NCBI GenBank assembly: GCA_016711125.1
Contig: JADJTQ010000005.1
Span: forward strand, 434,001 to 498,000
Direction: 5' to 3'
Length of the DNA: 64,000 bases
Source of the DNA: Saprospiraceae bacterium
GTDB taxonomy: Bacteria > Bacteroidota > Bacteroidia > Chitinophagales > Saprospiraceae
The notes under the pieces are model-generated. The model was not told the DNA's origin and ran no database searches. It saw only the letters and a list, made by a program, of their open reading frames with translations. The translations under genes and the position numbers were made by a program. Below, piece by piece: positions 23,924-34,800 of this stretch. Numbering within the stretch: the first letter of the stretch is position 1; each line of letters starts with the position of its first letter.

Positions 23924-26900
23924 TTAGACGGAATTTTCCCGAAAACTGCTTGCATTCATTCCCGTATATTTTTGAAAGATGCGGCGGAAATAGCCAGGAT
24001 TGACAAACCCCACTTCGTATGCAACCTGATCGACCGTTTCATCGGTGTTCGCAAGTAATTTTTTGGCCATTTCGATGCGGTATAAATTGATCAGATAAGT
24101 AGTAGATTGGCCGGTGATGGCTTTGATTTTCCGGTGCAATTGGGTGCGGCTTAAAAATAGTCGGGCGGCCAGCATATTCGGATTTAGGCCTTCATTTCCA
24201 ATTTCTTTATCGATCACTTTTTTAACCCTTTCCATAAATGGATCGGGTTGAACACTGGCTTCATTTGGTTGCAGTGCTTTATCCCGATTGGAAGCATATT
24301 TTTCCTGGAGTTTTCTTCGCAATTCCAGCAATTTTCTAATGCGAACATGGAGCTCTCGTTCTGAAAACGGTTTTGCCAAATAGGCATCCGCACCCGATTC
24401 AAGCCCGACAATCCGGTCTTCTATGGTAGCTTTAGCGGTAAGCAGGATAATGGGGATGTGGCTCGTGCGTTCATCTTCTTTCAACGATTTACAAAGGTCA
24501 ATACCATTCTTGAACGGTATCATGATATCTGAAATAATTAAGTCAGGTATGTTTTCCAAGGCCATTTGTTCTCCTTCATGACCGTTCCGAGCTTCAAGTA
24601 TTTTAAAATCAAGACCCAAACAAGAACGAATGTAAAAGATCAGGTCAGTATTGTCTTCAACGATCAATATTTGGATCGATTCAGCGGGGGTCAAGGTTGG
24701 TTGTGGGTTGACACTCGCTTCCCTGTGCAGCGGTAAACGCAGGGTTGGGGCAGTGCGTGTGATCGGTAGTACGACCTTGAAAGTACTACCCTGTTGCCAG
24801 GTGCTTTCGACTGTTATATCACCAGAAAGGAAATGGACAAGTTCTTTGGTCAATGCAAGGCCGATGCCCGTGCTGTTATTGGAAGTAGAATCAGATTCAA
24901 TACTACTAAAGAATCGGTCAAATATTCGATCGATTTCTTGGGGCTTGATACCTGATCCAGTATCGGCAATGGAGATCGTCAGGAGGTGGTCTTTTTCGAA
25001 TATACTAAAATCAATGTTGTCACCCGAAGCACAAAATTTTACCGCATTTCCGGCAAGATTGAGTATGATTTTTGAGATAATATCAGGATCAAAATCCATT
25101 GTGATATTTTGTGGTTCATACGTAAATTTAAAAGTCACATTTTTTTGTTTCGCTTCGTTAATTAGACCTTCAAGCAGTTGTTTGGTAAAGCACTAAATCG
25201 CTTTGTTGAAAGCGAGGTTGAGAGCACCGGATTCAATCTTGGTCAAGTCCATCATTTGATTGACTAGCCTGAGCAAGGTCTGGCCATTCGACTGGACTAA
25301 TTTTTCAATCTTTTAAGGCTATGTTTCGATTTCTCAGTTAACGATTCAGTCATACCCAGAATCACGGTTAGCGGAGTACGTATTTCATGAGTCAGATTTG
25401 TGAAGAAAGTGTTTTTGAAAGCCGAAAGCTCTTTCAACCGGATCGCTTCCTGTCTTTCAACAGCAAGATTCGTTTTGAGCAACCACCGGGTTCTTTGTTC
25501 ACCATAAATAAAATACAGCACACCAAAAGCAAATATGATATAGAGTAATTTTGCTAATGGAGTATTCCACGGAGCGGCTTGGATACGAATGTTTAATTCT
25601 ATTGGAGTGACGCTCCAAACCCCATCGTCGTTTGCAGCCTTAAGGCGAAATTGATAGTAGCCAGGATCCAAATTCGTGTATGTAGTGAAACGTCTATCAG
25701 ACTTTGCCTTTACCCAATCCCGGTCTACTCCTGCCATTTGATATTCAAACTGAGTTTCATCCGTGAGCCAGTGGTTGGACGACGAAAATCCTAAGGTGAA
25801 TACTTCTTGATGATGGTCCAGCGTTATTTCGGGCAAGAAGCTTATGTGTTTTTTTAAGAAACCTTCGGATGAGATTTCGAGTGGTTGATTATTGACAGTA
25901 ATGTTGGTAATGATACCCCGGGGACGATAGGGATTGATCCGTATATTTTCGGGATTAAAGCGGGTAAATCCGTTTTTAGTGCCAAAATAAAGCGATCCAG
26001 TACTTGATTTACTAAAGGAGAAATAATTAAATTCATTACTGGGCAAACCATCTGATTCATAAAAAGTATTTTCAACAGTTTCTCTTTCTGGATCATATTT
26101 GACCAGGCCTTTGGAGGTGCTTATCCATAGTTTGAGATGATTATCAAAGACCGCTCCCCAAACTTGATTGGATGGCAAGCCTTCCTGGGTGCTGATCTTT
26201 TTGAAAGTCCCTTTCTTTAGATCAAAGATATTGACGCCACCTGGTAGGTGCAGAGGTAAAAATGGCCTTGGTCATCAGGTACAATTGACATAATGGTATT
26301 GCTGCTCAACGAACAAGAATCACCCTCTATATGTTGATAGACTTCAAATGTCGCATGCTGATCGAGCTTTTGGTGCAGATCCAGTATCGCAAGTCCTCTT
26401 CCGAGCGTAGCGATCAATAATTTATTACTCCCATGATCAAAGTACAGGTCGGCAGCCCCATCGATGGGTAAACTCTCGTTGTTTCTTTTGTGACTAATCA
26501 ATCGAAGGGTTTCCCGCCGAGAGCTGTCAAATCTATGTAAACCGGTACTTAATGTCCCTACCCAGGTATGGCCATCTCGGTCATGGGCAAATAGGCTGGC
26601 AGTTTTGGGATATTCTCCCTCGATCATTCCTTTTTCATCCACCTCATGAGATTCAATATTTTGAAATCTGGCTAGCGAACGGGCGGCGGGCAGAAAGAAG
26701 AAACCTCCGGCCCGTGTACCTATCCAAAGATTTCCCTTGGAATCTGGTTCCAGCTGTGTGACATAGACGTTTCGAAGTGGGTGATTGAGGTCTAGATAGG
26801 GTTTTAAATCTAAAAGTGAATGAAGTTTTGGATCATATACATTTAGACCTGCTTTGGTGCCCACCCAAATCAAGCCGGCTTCGTCTTCCCAAAAACCGGT

Positions 26901-27956
26901 GACATTAGGATTGGATAATTTAACTTCGCCTTCTTGGTCAGCTTCGATATTCTTGAAATCCTTTATTCTCCGTTGTAGAGTAAAAAGTCCGGATCCGATA
27001 GTGCCGATCCAAATTAAATGACTTTCATCGATGTAGGCAGCTTCCGCATTTTTAATTTGTGAATTTCGATAGACAAGTTGGTCGGTTGTATCAAATATTT
27101 TAATTCCATCGGATGATCCGGCAAGAACCGAATTATCTTGAAGCCGGTGGAGTAGTTTAACTGGTTGATTAAACGAATTTGTTGTTCTTTTAAAATGGAT
27201 TTTCGAAAGCTCAGAACCTAAGGTAGACCTGAATAGACCTTGATCGGTGCCGAGCCACAAACGTCCGAGCCAATCCAAAAGCGCGCAATAAATTTGATTC
27301 TCAGATTCGATCCCGATTTTATTTTTGGAGATGGCTTCAATTTTTTGATTCCAGGTATTAATTAAAAAGAGATCGGATCCGGTACCTCCCGTCAATAACA
27401 AGTGGTCATTTAGGGGTAAAATGAAATTAAGATTGGCAGCTAAGGTATCTCCGGTGCGGGGATGTGCCCAGCCCACGAAAGCGCTATCTCCAGGCTGGTA
27501 ATTAAGCAGACCTGAATACGTTGCCAACCAATGTTTGCCATTTGGATCGATGTGGATGTCATTAATCCAATACTGCGAATCGGACGCCTTATCCTTCGTA
27601 AATTGGAGCAACCTCACCTTATCGCTGGCAAGGTCAAGATACTGGTAAATACCAGCAGGCGTTCCGATCCATAGCCGATCATTGGTGTCGAGTGCCAGGC
27701 TATGGATCAGGATGGATGATAGACTTTTAGAGGTCCCGGGATCATTTAAATATACGTCCAAATCGTAGCCATCGTAACGGAAGAGACCATTGCGAGTGCC
27801 TATCCACATATATCCCCGAGGGTCTTGAAGCAGTGCCTTGATTTCACTTTGATCGCTTAAATCGGCGTGCTCGATTTTATGGACAATAAGATCCAGCTGC
27901 CCATGGGTAAGGACAGGTGTAAGCCAAAGAATACAAATAAGTAGTTTTCGGATCAA
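23924..27956 (-). pseudogene. Hybrid two-component system regulator (propeller-HK-REC-AraC), broken
   Basis: Once joined, the pieces form one hybrid regulator of about 1,340 residues. The order is signal peptide, periplasmic two-component propeller repeats (WIGTxxGL-type), Y_Y_Y domain (TNLDPGYYQFRLKAAND), membrane helix and histidine kinase (FFTNLTHEIRTPLTVILGM, with the phospho-His). An ATPase domain (IADTGSGIKPQEIDRIFDRF), a receiver (PDLIISDIMIPFKNGIDLCK) and an AraC-type DNA-binding domain follow. Such proteins sense glycans and activate polysaccharide utilisation genes. Lesions are a frameshift near 26243 (TYQ-G lost base), one near 25305 after SLKRL, and an in-frame TAG at 25193-25195. 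Three independent hits make it non-functional. The nearest enzyme candidate, the glycosidase at 20130, is also broken. Confidence 0.88.
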
Positions 27957-28464
27957 AGCAGGAACCTAGTAGTTTCCGTGTTAAGATAATAAAAAGTTGG
28001 CTTCAATGTTCGAACAGGATCTATAAAAAGATTTGTTATGACACAAGGATGATTTGAACCTCTAGTAATATCATACTTGTGATGCTAATATGAAGAGAAG
28101 TCAAAAGAAGTGTAATGAACGAGATGAGTAAACAAAAACCCATGCCTCCATATTCAGATAAATTGTCTTGCAAGGTTGACTCCACTAAAAAGTAAAAGGC
28201 TATTCATGTAAAAAAGTGATCAAGGCAAATCGACTAGAAAAGGAGTTTCGGCACTGCTGGCGATCCTGGCTTAGTCTGGCTAATTTCAGACCATTACAGT
28301 GACGGTCCAGCCTTGACAAATCATGTATTGAACTGTTAATAAAGTAATCTATTTGTTCATTTCACTGATTCTAAAATAAATAGATTGAATGGGTTACTTT
28401 CCGGCTTTTTAATCACGAAGTTTGAGAAAAGGAAGTAATCTCTCCTGTTTTACAGAATGGCAAA
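27957..28464. other. Intergenic region, no feature seen
   Basis: About 500 bp lie between the regulator start and the next plus-strand gene. I find no protein-like ORF, RNA gene or strong hairpin. It should hold the regulator's promoter, but no clear TTTG/TAnnTTTG pair stands out. Confidence 0.4.
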
Positions 28465-28686
28465 ATGATGAAAAAGGAAAACAAATTCCAGGATCTGCAA
28501 ATTTTGGAAGCCTTACTTGGTGGAAATCTCACTGGAGAAGAAAAAAAGATCATCGAACAAAGGCTGATGTACGATCCTGAATTTATCCAACAATATGAGA
28601 CACTGGAGAAATTACCGGAAGCGACAAGAAGAATCTATTTAGGTAGGACGTTCGATAGATTAAAAGATTTGGAAGAAGGGTTTTAG
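28465..28686 (+). CDS. Small soluble protein (73 aa) resembling anti-sigma N-terminal helices
   Basis: This helical, charged protein has the pattern ILEALLGGNLTGEEKKIIEQRLMYDPEFIQQYE. That pattern is common at the N-terminus of Bacteroidota anti-sigma-like or TPR membrane proteins (helix, 'LxGELsxEE', helix, 'DPEF'). It lacks the membrane helix and periplasmic part that usually follow, so it is either a free-standing small version or a remnant. ATG at 28465 or 28468 is the start. It lies on the same strand as the exonuclease VII-like gene, with a 253-bp gap. A functional link is possible but unproven. Confidence 0.55.
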   Translation: MMKKENKFQDLQILEALLGGNLTGEEKKIIEQRLMYDPEFIQQYETLEKLPEATRRIYLGRTFDRLKDLEEGF

Positions 28687-28939
28687 GTCTGATGAAGTAA
28701 ATGAGAGGAATCTGGGTTGACACGAGGTGTTTGATTTTGAGTCGATGACTTTTTTTAAATTAAATTTTACTGGCGCAGTTTTAGTTTCTTGGTGCCCCAC
28801 CCAGAATGTCCATCAATACCGGCGGTCAAAAAATAAAAGAGTAATAGATGAAAGTTGATCATGAAAATTGCTTACCCATCCATTTGCTCGTTCATTTTGT
28901 TCAATTATTCTTATTTTGTTTCTAGCAACCCAATCGTCC

Positions 28940-29932
28940 ATGTACACACCGCATTCTCTCGTAGAAATCTATAACAACGCAATCAAAGCCGCTGAAGAAC
29001 GAAAAATCATCACTATCAAAGGCATTTACCAGGACAAGGGGAGTAAGGAATATTACGGGTTCTATTATGATCTATTAAAAGATGAAGCAAATGATTACTC
29101 CATCACCCTGATAGTGCCGGCTGTATTTAGATCTGAACTGATCAATGACAAAGCCATAGATTTTGAGGGATTTATCACCAGGAAAGTTAACAAAGAGGGG
29201 ACCATCGGCATTTATGCCAATCTAAGCAAATTGATTCGGCAAAGGGAAAAGGAATTTAGTGAGGACGATGCTAAACGACTGGAAATACAACGAAAAAAGG
29301 CTAACGCCGGCATTAAAAATTGTGACGAGCTTATTAAAAGCAGGATTCTCCAAGATGAGCAAGTTGAGCTGACATTTGTGACCGGCATGGGTGCCATTAC
29401 TGACCGGGATGTTTTATCTATGTTGAAATCGACCAAGGATTTTTACCGGATCAATCAGGTTAGAACTAATTTGGGCTCGGCGGACCTGATTAAAAAAACA
29501 CTGTCCCAGCCCGAGATCCAAAACTCAGATATCATCTGCTTGTTTAGAGGAGGGGGTCAGGGCTTGGAGATCTTCAATGACGTGGGACTCGGCGAGTACC
29601 TGCTTCAATCAAAACCGGCTTTAATATCTGGTGTCGGTCATGAAAAAGATGTAACCCTGGTCGAATTAATCGCCGATAAGAAATGCATCACCCCATCAGC
29701 TTTGGGTACTTACCTAAATGATATTTATGAAAGAGGAGTAAGAGAAAAAGAGAATTCAGAGGCTCATCTCACGAAAATGATTAGCGAAAAATTTCAACTG
29801 CAGCACAAACAAACAGAAAGTGCGTACGAATCCACCATCAAACAACTTAAAGCCAAGGAGAGGCGCAATCTAATTTTGGTGGTTGCAGCATTGGTGGTAG
29901 GCTTGATCATTGGCGTGATGATATCGAAATAA
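28940..29932 (+). CDS. Membrane-anchored exonuclease VII large-subunit-like protein (330 aa)
   Basis: An N-terminal OB-like part (KIITIKGIYQDKGSKEYYGFYYDL) is followed by a catalytic-like region with the hallmarks of XseA. These are RGGG at 203-206, a following FND, GVGHEKDVT (GHEKD at 233-237) and ITPSALGTYL. In XseA these read RGGGSxEDL, GHExD and PTPSAAAE. The long coiled-coil of XseA is replaced by about 60 residues of charged helix. The protein then ends in a membrane helix (about 311-329, LILVVAALVVGLIIGVMIS), which normal XseA never has. ExoVII degrades single-stranded DNA together with small XseB subunits, and no xseB is next to it. I start at ATG 28940. A TTG at 28868 would add a hydrophobic segment that could act as a signal or second anchor. 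The gene is intact. Confidence 0.75.
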   Translation: MYTPHSLVEIYNNAIKAAEERKIITIKGIYQDKGSKEYYGFYYDLLKDEANDYSITLIVPAVFRSELINDKAIDFEGFITRKVNKEGTIGIYANLSKLIRQREKEFSEDDAKRLEIQRKKANAGIKNCDELIKSRILQDEQVELTFVTGMGAITDRDVLSMLKSTKDFYRINQVRTNLGSADLIKKTLSQPEIQNSDIICLFRGGGQGLEIFNDVGLGEYLLQSKPALISGVGHEKDVTLVELIADKKCITPSALGTYLNDIYERGVREKENSEAHLTKMISEKFQLQHKQTESAYESTIKQLKAKERRNLILVVAALVVGLIIGVMISK

Positions 29933-30095
29933 GAGTAGTTTTTGACGCCGTAAGTTGTCAGCAGCAATTTAACGCCGAGAATTCCACCCCCTGCCCCCTC
30001 AAGGGGGATATCTGATCAAGACATTTTTTGGTTCAATCAACTTGACTTGTCCTGATATAGGTTGACACGAATTGTAAACCAAAATTAGGATTAAT

Positions 30096-30554
30096 ATGAA
30101 TAAAGTAAACCATTACACGGACGAGTTTAAAATACGGATAGTAGAAGAAGTCCTGTCAGGGAAGATTACAAAGGAAGAATGCCGGCGTCAGTACGGTATC
30201 AAAGGGAAATCGACTGTATTGAAATGGATTCGTAAGTTCGCAGGAACATACACTAGATTTCCTAGCATGAATATAGAACAAAAATCAGAGGAAATTGATA
30301 GGCTTCGAGAGCAATTGAGACTTTTAAAAAAGGAACTGGAGTACGAACAATTGAAGTCGACATCCTACTTGGAGATGATTAAGATTGCTGAAGAAGACCT
30401 AAAATTCCTATTAGAAAAAAGTCTGGTGCCAAACAGTCCAGAAAGTAAAAGACCTTATCCTAGAGTTCAACTCGAGGTATTGTGTGGATTGTTTGGCAAC
30501 AGTAGACAGGCTTTGCATAAAAAAGCAAAAAAGCATTTACAAGCGTGCGGTTGA
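30096..30554 (+). CDS. IS3-family transposase OrfA (152 aa)
   Basis: OrfA supplies the DNA-binding half of the transposase. HTH: DEFKIRIVEEVLSGKITKEECRRQYGIKGKSTVLKWIRKF. A leucine-zipper-like coiled-coil (SEEIDRLREQLRLLKKELEYEQLK) follows, as in the family. Near its end are two A6G runs (30519-30525 and 30527-30533), the type of slippery site where IS3 elements make the OrfAB fusion by a -1 shift. Here OrfB lies in the +1 frame, so a -1 slip would not join them unless one A has been lost from a run. OrfA itself is intact. Confidence 0.85.
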   Translation: MNKVNHYTDEFKIRIVEEVLSGKITKEECRRQYGIKGKSTVLKWIRKFAGTYTRFPSMNIEQKSEEIDRLREQLRLLKKELEYEQLKSTSYLEMIKIAEEDLKFLLEKSLVPNSPESKRPYPRVQLEVLCGLFGNSRQALHKKAKKHLQACG

Positions 30555-31361
30555 AGAACACGTGATCCTTGATATGGTTTCCGACATACGCAAGGACATG
30601 CCTCGAATAGGTAGTAGAAAATTGGCTAAAATGTTGACAGACAATAAGATATCAATTGGCCGTGATGCCCTATTCGACATTTTAGGTAGAAACGGTCTAT
30701 TAATCCGCCGTAGACGCAACCGAATCAAAACAACTCAGAGTCACCATTGGCTTAGAAAATACCGGAATCTGACCAAAGGAATGAAGCCCATCGGGCCTAA
30801 TCAGTTGTGGGTCAGTGACATAACGTACATTAAGACTATTGACGAGGTATTGTATCTATTTCTTATCACAGATGCTTATTCTAAGAAAATAGTCGGTTTT
30901 TGCCTTGCGGATACCTTGGAGGCAAGCAATGCAGTCATCGCGCTTAAAATGGCCTTCAAGCAAAACCAAAAGGTATCCTCAATCTGATACATCATTCGGA
31001 TAGAGGAGTCCAATACTGTAGCAAAGATTATGTCAAATTATTGCTAAAAGAGAAAATACAAATCAGTATGACAGAAGATGGGGATCCGTTAGATAATTCG
31101 ATTGCAGAAAGAGTGAACGGTATTCTAAAAGATGAGTGGATCTACAACGTTGACGATCTGGATGCAAAGAAAGCTAAAAGCTATATTCCACTGATTATTA
31201 ACATCTACAATGATAAGAGGCCTCATTTAAGCATTGACATGCTCACACCGAATCAAGCCCATCAAATGCAAGGAAACCTTACAAGACGATGGAAGAATTA
31301 CCCACAAAAGAATAGATTTGTATCGGATGAAAGATATGTCTCAGAAGAATTATCCACATAA
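30526..31361 (+). pseudogene. IS3-family transposase OrfB (DDE integrase), frameshifted
   Basis: OrfB has the HTH_21-like segment (RIGSRKLAKMLTDNKISIGRDALFDIL) and the retroviral-type integrase core. All three catalytic acids can be read: Asp in LWVSDITYI, Asp in LIHHSDRGVQY and Glu in NSIAERVNGILKDEW. The first acid is in one frame and the other two are in another. The break lies near 30976, between QKVSS and NLIHHSD. The C-terminal part (YNDKRPHLSIDMLTPNQAH) is complete. Transposition would need both a frameshift from OrfA and repair of this lesion. Confidence 0.85.
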
Positions 31362-31599
31362 ATTTTCGTTTTCCACACCCCAAATTATATATGATGATAA
31401 TGAATAATATGTTTGTCAACCTTTTTTAGGACGGGTCAACTTTCAGTTTCGCAATTTATTTTCTTGGTTTTCTCCTTTGAGATTATTTCGAAGGCTAAAC
31501 CACCTTGGCTTTAGCACAATTTTCGGGGTTAGGTATCCCCCTTTGGAGGGGGCAACAATGGTCCAAATCTCCGATTTGGCTACCATTGTGGGGGTGGAA

Positions 31600-31790
31600 C
31601 CTCTTGCCTGTCTATCCCCTGTCCATTTGATTTTGATGAACACAACTTTCGGGGTCACGTTCCCCCCTTTGAGGGGGCAACAATGGTCCAAATCTCCGAT
31701 TTGGCTACCATTGTGGGGGTGGAACCTACTGCCTGTCTAGCCCACATCTATTTGATTTTGATGAACACAAATCTTGGGCTCATACTTCCA
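31600..31790. repeat. 126-bp tandem copy of the MITE right half plus partial third copy
   Basis: The block from CACAATTTTCGGGG (31515) through GGGGGTGGAA and TTTGATTTTGATGAAC recurs 126 bp further on, and a third, degraded start (CACAAATCTTGGG, 31766) follows. Each full unit contains the hairpin ATGGTCCAAATC/GATTTGGCTACCAT. Unequal crossing-over or element stacking would explain it. Confidence 0.75.
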
Positions 31791-31854
31791 CCCTCACACC
31801 GTAAACACATTATTATTTTTCCTATATTTCAGCGTACAAAAATCGACCTACTAA

Positions 31855-34800
31855 ATGAAAGCCGGAAGCACACCTAATTCCTTTCATTTCGCCCCCACGG
31901 ATCTCTCCAAGTTCAGCAGTTGCAAACATCTGACGGTATTGGACCGTGAAGTGACTGCTGGTCGTCTGGAAAGACCACCTTTTAACGATCCTTACTTTCA
32001 TCTGATCACCGAACGCGGCCGCCGCTTTGAACAAAAATACATCGACTACCTGAAGTCCCAAGATCTGAGCATCCTCAATCTCCACGATCCAGATGGGGCG
32101 AAGGGCAATGCTTACATCAGAACCCTGAAGCCATGCAAAAAGGCGTCGACATCATCATCCAGGGTCGCTTGGAAGGAGAACTTTGGAGTGGATTCACCGA
32201 TATCCTGCGCCGTGTGGAAGTACCCAGTCGTTGGGGCTCTTGGTCGTACGAAGTGCTCGATGCCAAACTTGCTATGAACACCAAAGCCGGATCGGTACTA
32301 CAGCTTTGTGTTTATACCGATCTTTTAACTCAAATCCAGGGCACCGAACCGGAAAACATGTATGTCGTGAAACCCGGCCCCGACCAAATTGGATTTGAAG
32401 AAGAGTGTTTTCGCTATCAGGATTTTGCGGCCTATTATCGGCGCACCCGAAATGACTTGCTTAAGCAGATGGAGCATGAGCAGCTGGATAATTCCTATCC
32501 TCATCCGGTTGATAATTGCACACAATGTAGTTGGTGGCTCGATTGCGATAAACGTCGTCGAGCTGACGACCACCTTACCTTTATTGCGGGCATCCATAAA
32601 AGTCACATTTCGAATTAGAAAAAACGGGATTAATCAATTAGAAAAATATGCTACCAAAGCAATCGATTGGAAAATAAAACGTGGAAATCTCAACACCTAT
32701 TTAAATCTGCAAGAGCAAGCGCAGCTACAACTCAAAGGCCGAAAGGCAGCTAAGTCCCTACATGAATTCCTCTCTTTCAAGCCTGACCAGGGTCTGGGAA
32801 TCTTGCCCGCACCATCTCCTGGCGATGTATTTTTTGATATCGAATCCGATCGCTTTTTGGAAGGCGGCGGACTAGAATATCTTTTTGGTGTCTGCTATAA
32901 TGAAGACGATACCACCCTGCAATATCAACCCTTTTGGGCATTAAATCGAAAAGACGAAAAAGGGCAGTATGAGGCTTTGATGGATTGGATTATGCAGCGT
33001 ATGGAGCAATGGCCAGATATGCATATTTATCATTTTCATCATTATGAAAAAACCGCACTAAAAAGATTGATGGGCCGCTATGATAGCCGGGCGGTGGAAT
33101 TGGATCTACTGCGCGGTGAGGTGATGGTGGATCTACATAAAGTGGTCAAAGAGAGTCTGCGGGCCAGCGTAGAAAGTTATTCTCTAAAAGATTTGGAAGT
33201 CTTCTATGATTTTGAACGAGCCATACCACTCCCGGAGGCGGGCTGGGCTTTGCGGGCCGTGCAAAAATATATAGAGTTTGGCGATGGTGATGCCATCGAA
33301 GCCAGAATTAAAGAACCAGTACAAAAGTATAACGAAGACGATTGCCGCTCTACTTTTGCCCTGCGTAATTGGCTGGAGAAATTAAGGAATGACTGGATAG
33401 AAATGCATGGCGATCTCTCGCGCCCTACCCTAAAAGAACCGGAAGCGAATGATAAAACCAAAGCCCGTGATGTCACAGTAGAGCGACTAGCTACAGCCCT
33501 GCGTGCGATGCTCCCGGAAAATGAAATGGAGTGGACCGAACAACATCAGGCGCTACAACTCATGTCAGATCTGGTAGGGTACCATCGGCGGGAAGAAAAA
33601 TCGAAATGGTGGGAATATTATCGGTTGATTAAATTGGCTCCCGAAGATCTATTGGAAGAAAGAAATGCCCTAGCTCATTTACAATTTATGGCCGAGGTTG
33701 GTGGCACCGATAAAAAACCTATTCATCGCTATACTTTTCCTTTCCGTGAGCTAGGGTTAAAAAAAGGCGATAAGGTAAATAATCTTCAAGAGGTCACCAT
33801 TGGTCAAATTGAGGATATTTCTTATCGAAAAAATATGTAGACATCAATAAAACCCAAAATTCCAAAGACGATCATCCCGCCCATGTATTTAATTTGGATT
33901 TATTTAATCCTGGTGTCCTGAAACCGCCTTTTGATCTAGCCGAAAATATCATAAATCACGATGGTCTTGGCGGCCTCAATGCCAGCACCGCGGCACTATT
34001 GCTGAAGAAAAACCTCAGCTATCTACATATGCGAACCTTTGATCCCTCTGATAGGGAAAAAATGACTGATCGAGCCATTCGAATTGTCGCTCATTTAGAT
34101 CATTCCGTCTTGCCTATTCAGGGGCCTCCCGGCACCGGCAAAACCCACAATGCCGCTGAGATTATTTTAGCACTATTCAAAAAGAATAAACGCATTGGCG
34201 TTTCAGCCGTTGGACATAAAGTGATTGAAAATTTATTGCAAAAGGTGCTAGATCTGGCAGCTGAAAATGGACAAACCATCGAGGTGTGTCATAAGAGCAA
34301 ATCGAAAGAAAAGAGACCACTCTACGAGTTTACCAATGAGAACCCCAAAATACTTAATGCACTTTCTGCCGGTAAAATTATCGGAGGCACCGCCTATTTG
34401 TGGGCACATGATGATATGCGCGAAAAACTCGATTATCTATTTATCGATGAAGCCGCACAAATGTCAATGGCTTATGTGATGGCAGTAAGTCGGGCAGCAA
34501 AGAATCTAATCTTAATCGGTGATCCCCGACAGCTGGAGCAACCCCAGCAAGCAGCCCATCCTCCCGGATCGGGGATATCGGCGCTCGATCATCTTTTGGA
34601 TGGCGAGCAAACTATGCCACCAGATCGTGGCCTGTTTCTTGACCTGAGCAGACGGATGCATCCCACTATTACCGATCTGATCTCTGGGCTTTATTATGAG
34701 GGCCGTGTTCATTCCTTACCTGGATTAGAAAATCAGCTTATCCTTGGAGATGCCTCAATTTCTAATCAGGCCCTTTGTTATCTCTCTGTCTCCCATAGTG

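Larger units (their letters stand above)
30042..31440 (+). mobile_element. IS3-family insertion sequence
   Basis: Terminal inverted repeats of about 25 bp agree well: the left TTGACttGTCCTgatatAGG + TTGACA against the right end read in reverse, TTGACccGTCCTaaaaaAGG + TTGACA. The element is about 1.4 kb and encodes OrfA and OrfB of the IS3 type. No target-site duplication is recognisable. A related uninterrupted copy of the target (35361-35578) shows where the insertion happened. OrfB carries a frameshift, so this copy is probably immobile. Confidence 0.85.
29982..31599. mobile_element. MITE-like element (TIR TTCCACCCCC), split by an IS3-family insertion
   Basis: The left end TTCCACCCCCTGCCCCCTCAAGGGGG starts at 29982 and the right end GGGGGTGGAA closes at 31599, as perfect 10-bp terminal inverted repeats. 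Without the insertion sequence inside it the element measures 219 bp. This agrees with the uninterrupted 218-bp copy at 35361, with matching internal text (ATTTTCTTGGTTTT, GAGATTATTTCGAAG, AATGGTCCAAATCTC/GATTTGG). No coding capacity. A second right half (31600-31724) follows in tandem. Confidence 0.78.

Noticed and set aside
23911..23932. Solitary insertion-sequence end (TTGACCTTTTTTAGACGG)
   Set aside because: It resembles the IS3 right end over about 14 bases, but most of the repeat is missing and no partner end lies nearby.
785..25195. Stop-codon reassignment as an explanation for the in-frame stops
   Set aside because: All three stop codons are involved, and intact genes nearby end normally with TAA, TGA or TAG.
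28868..28939. TTG start for the ExoVII-like protein with an N-terminal hydrophobic segment
   Set aside because: The OB-like domain begins just after ATG 28940, and the upstream stretch is T-rich and promoter-like. It is kept as an alternative only.
30519..30533. Functional programmed -1 frameshift joining OrfA and OrfB
   Set aside because: The slippery runs are present, but OrfB is in the +1 frame, so a -1 slip does not reach it in this copy.
31350..31358. Perfect DnaA box TTATCCACA at the end of OrfB
   Set aside because: It is a single copy within transposase coding sequence and probably a coincidence.
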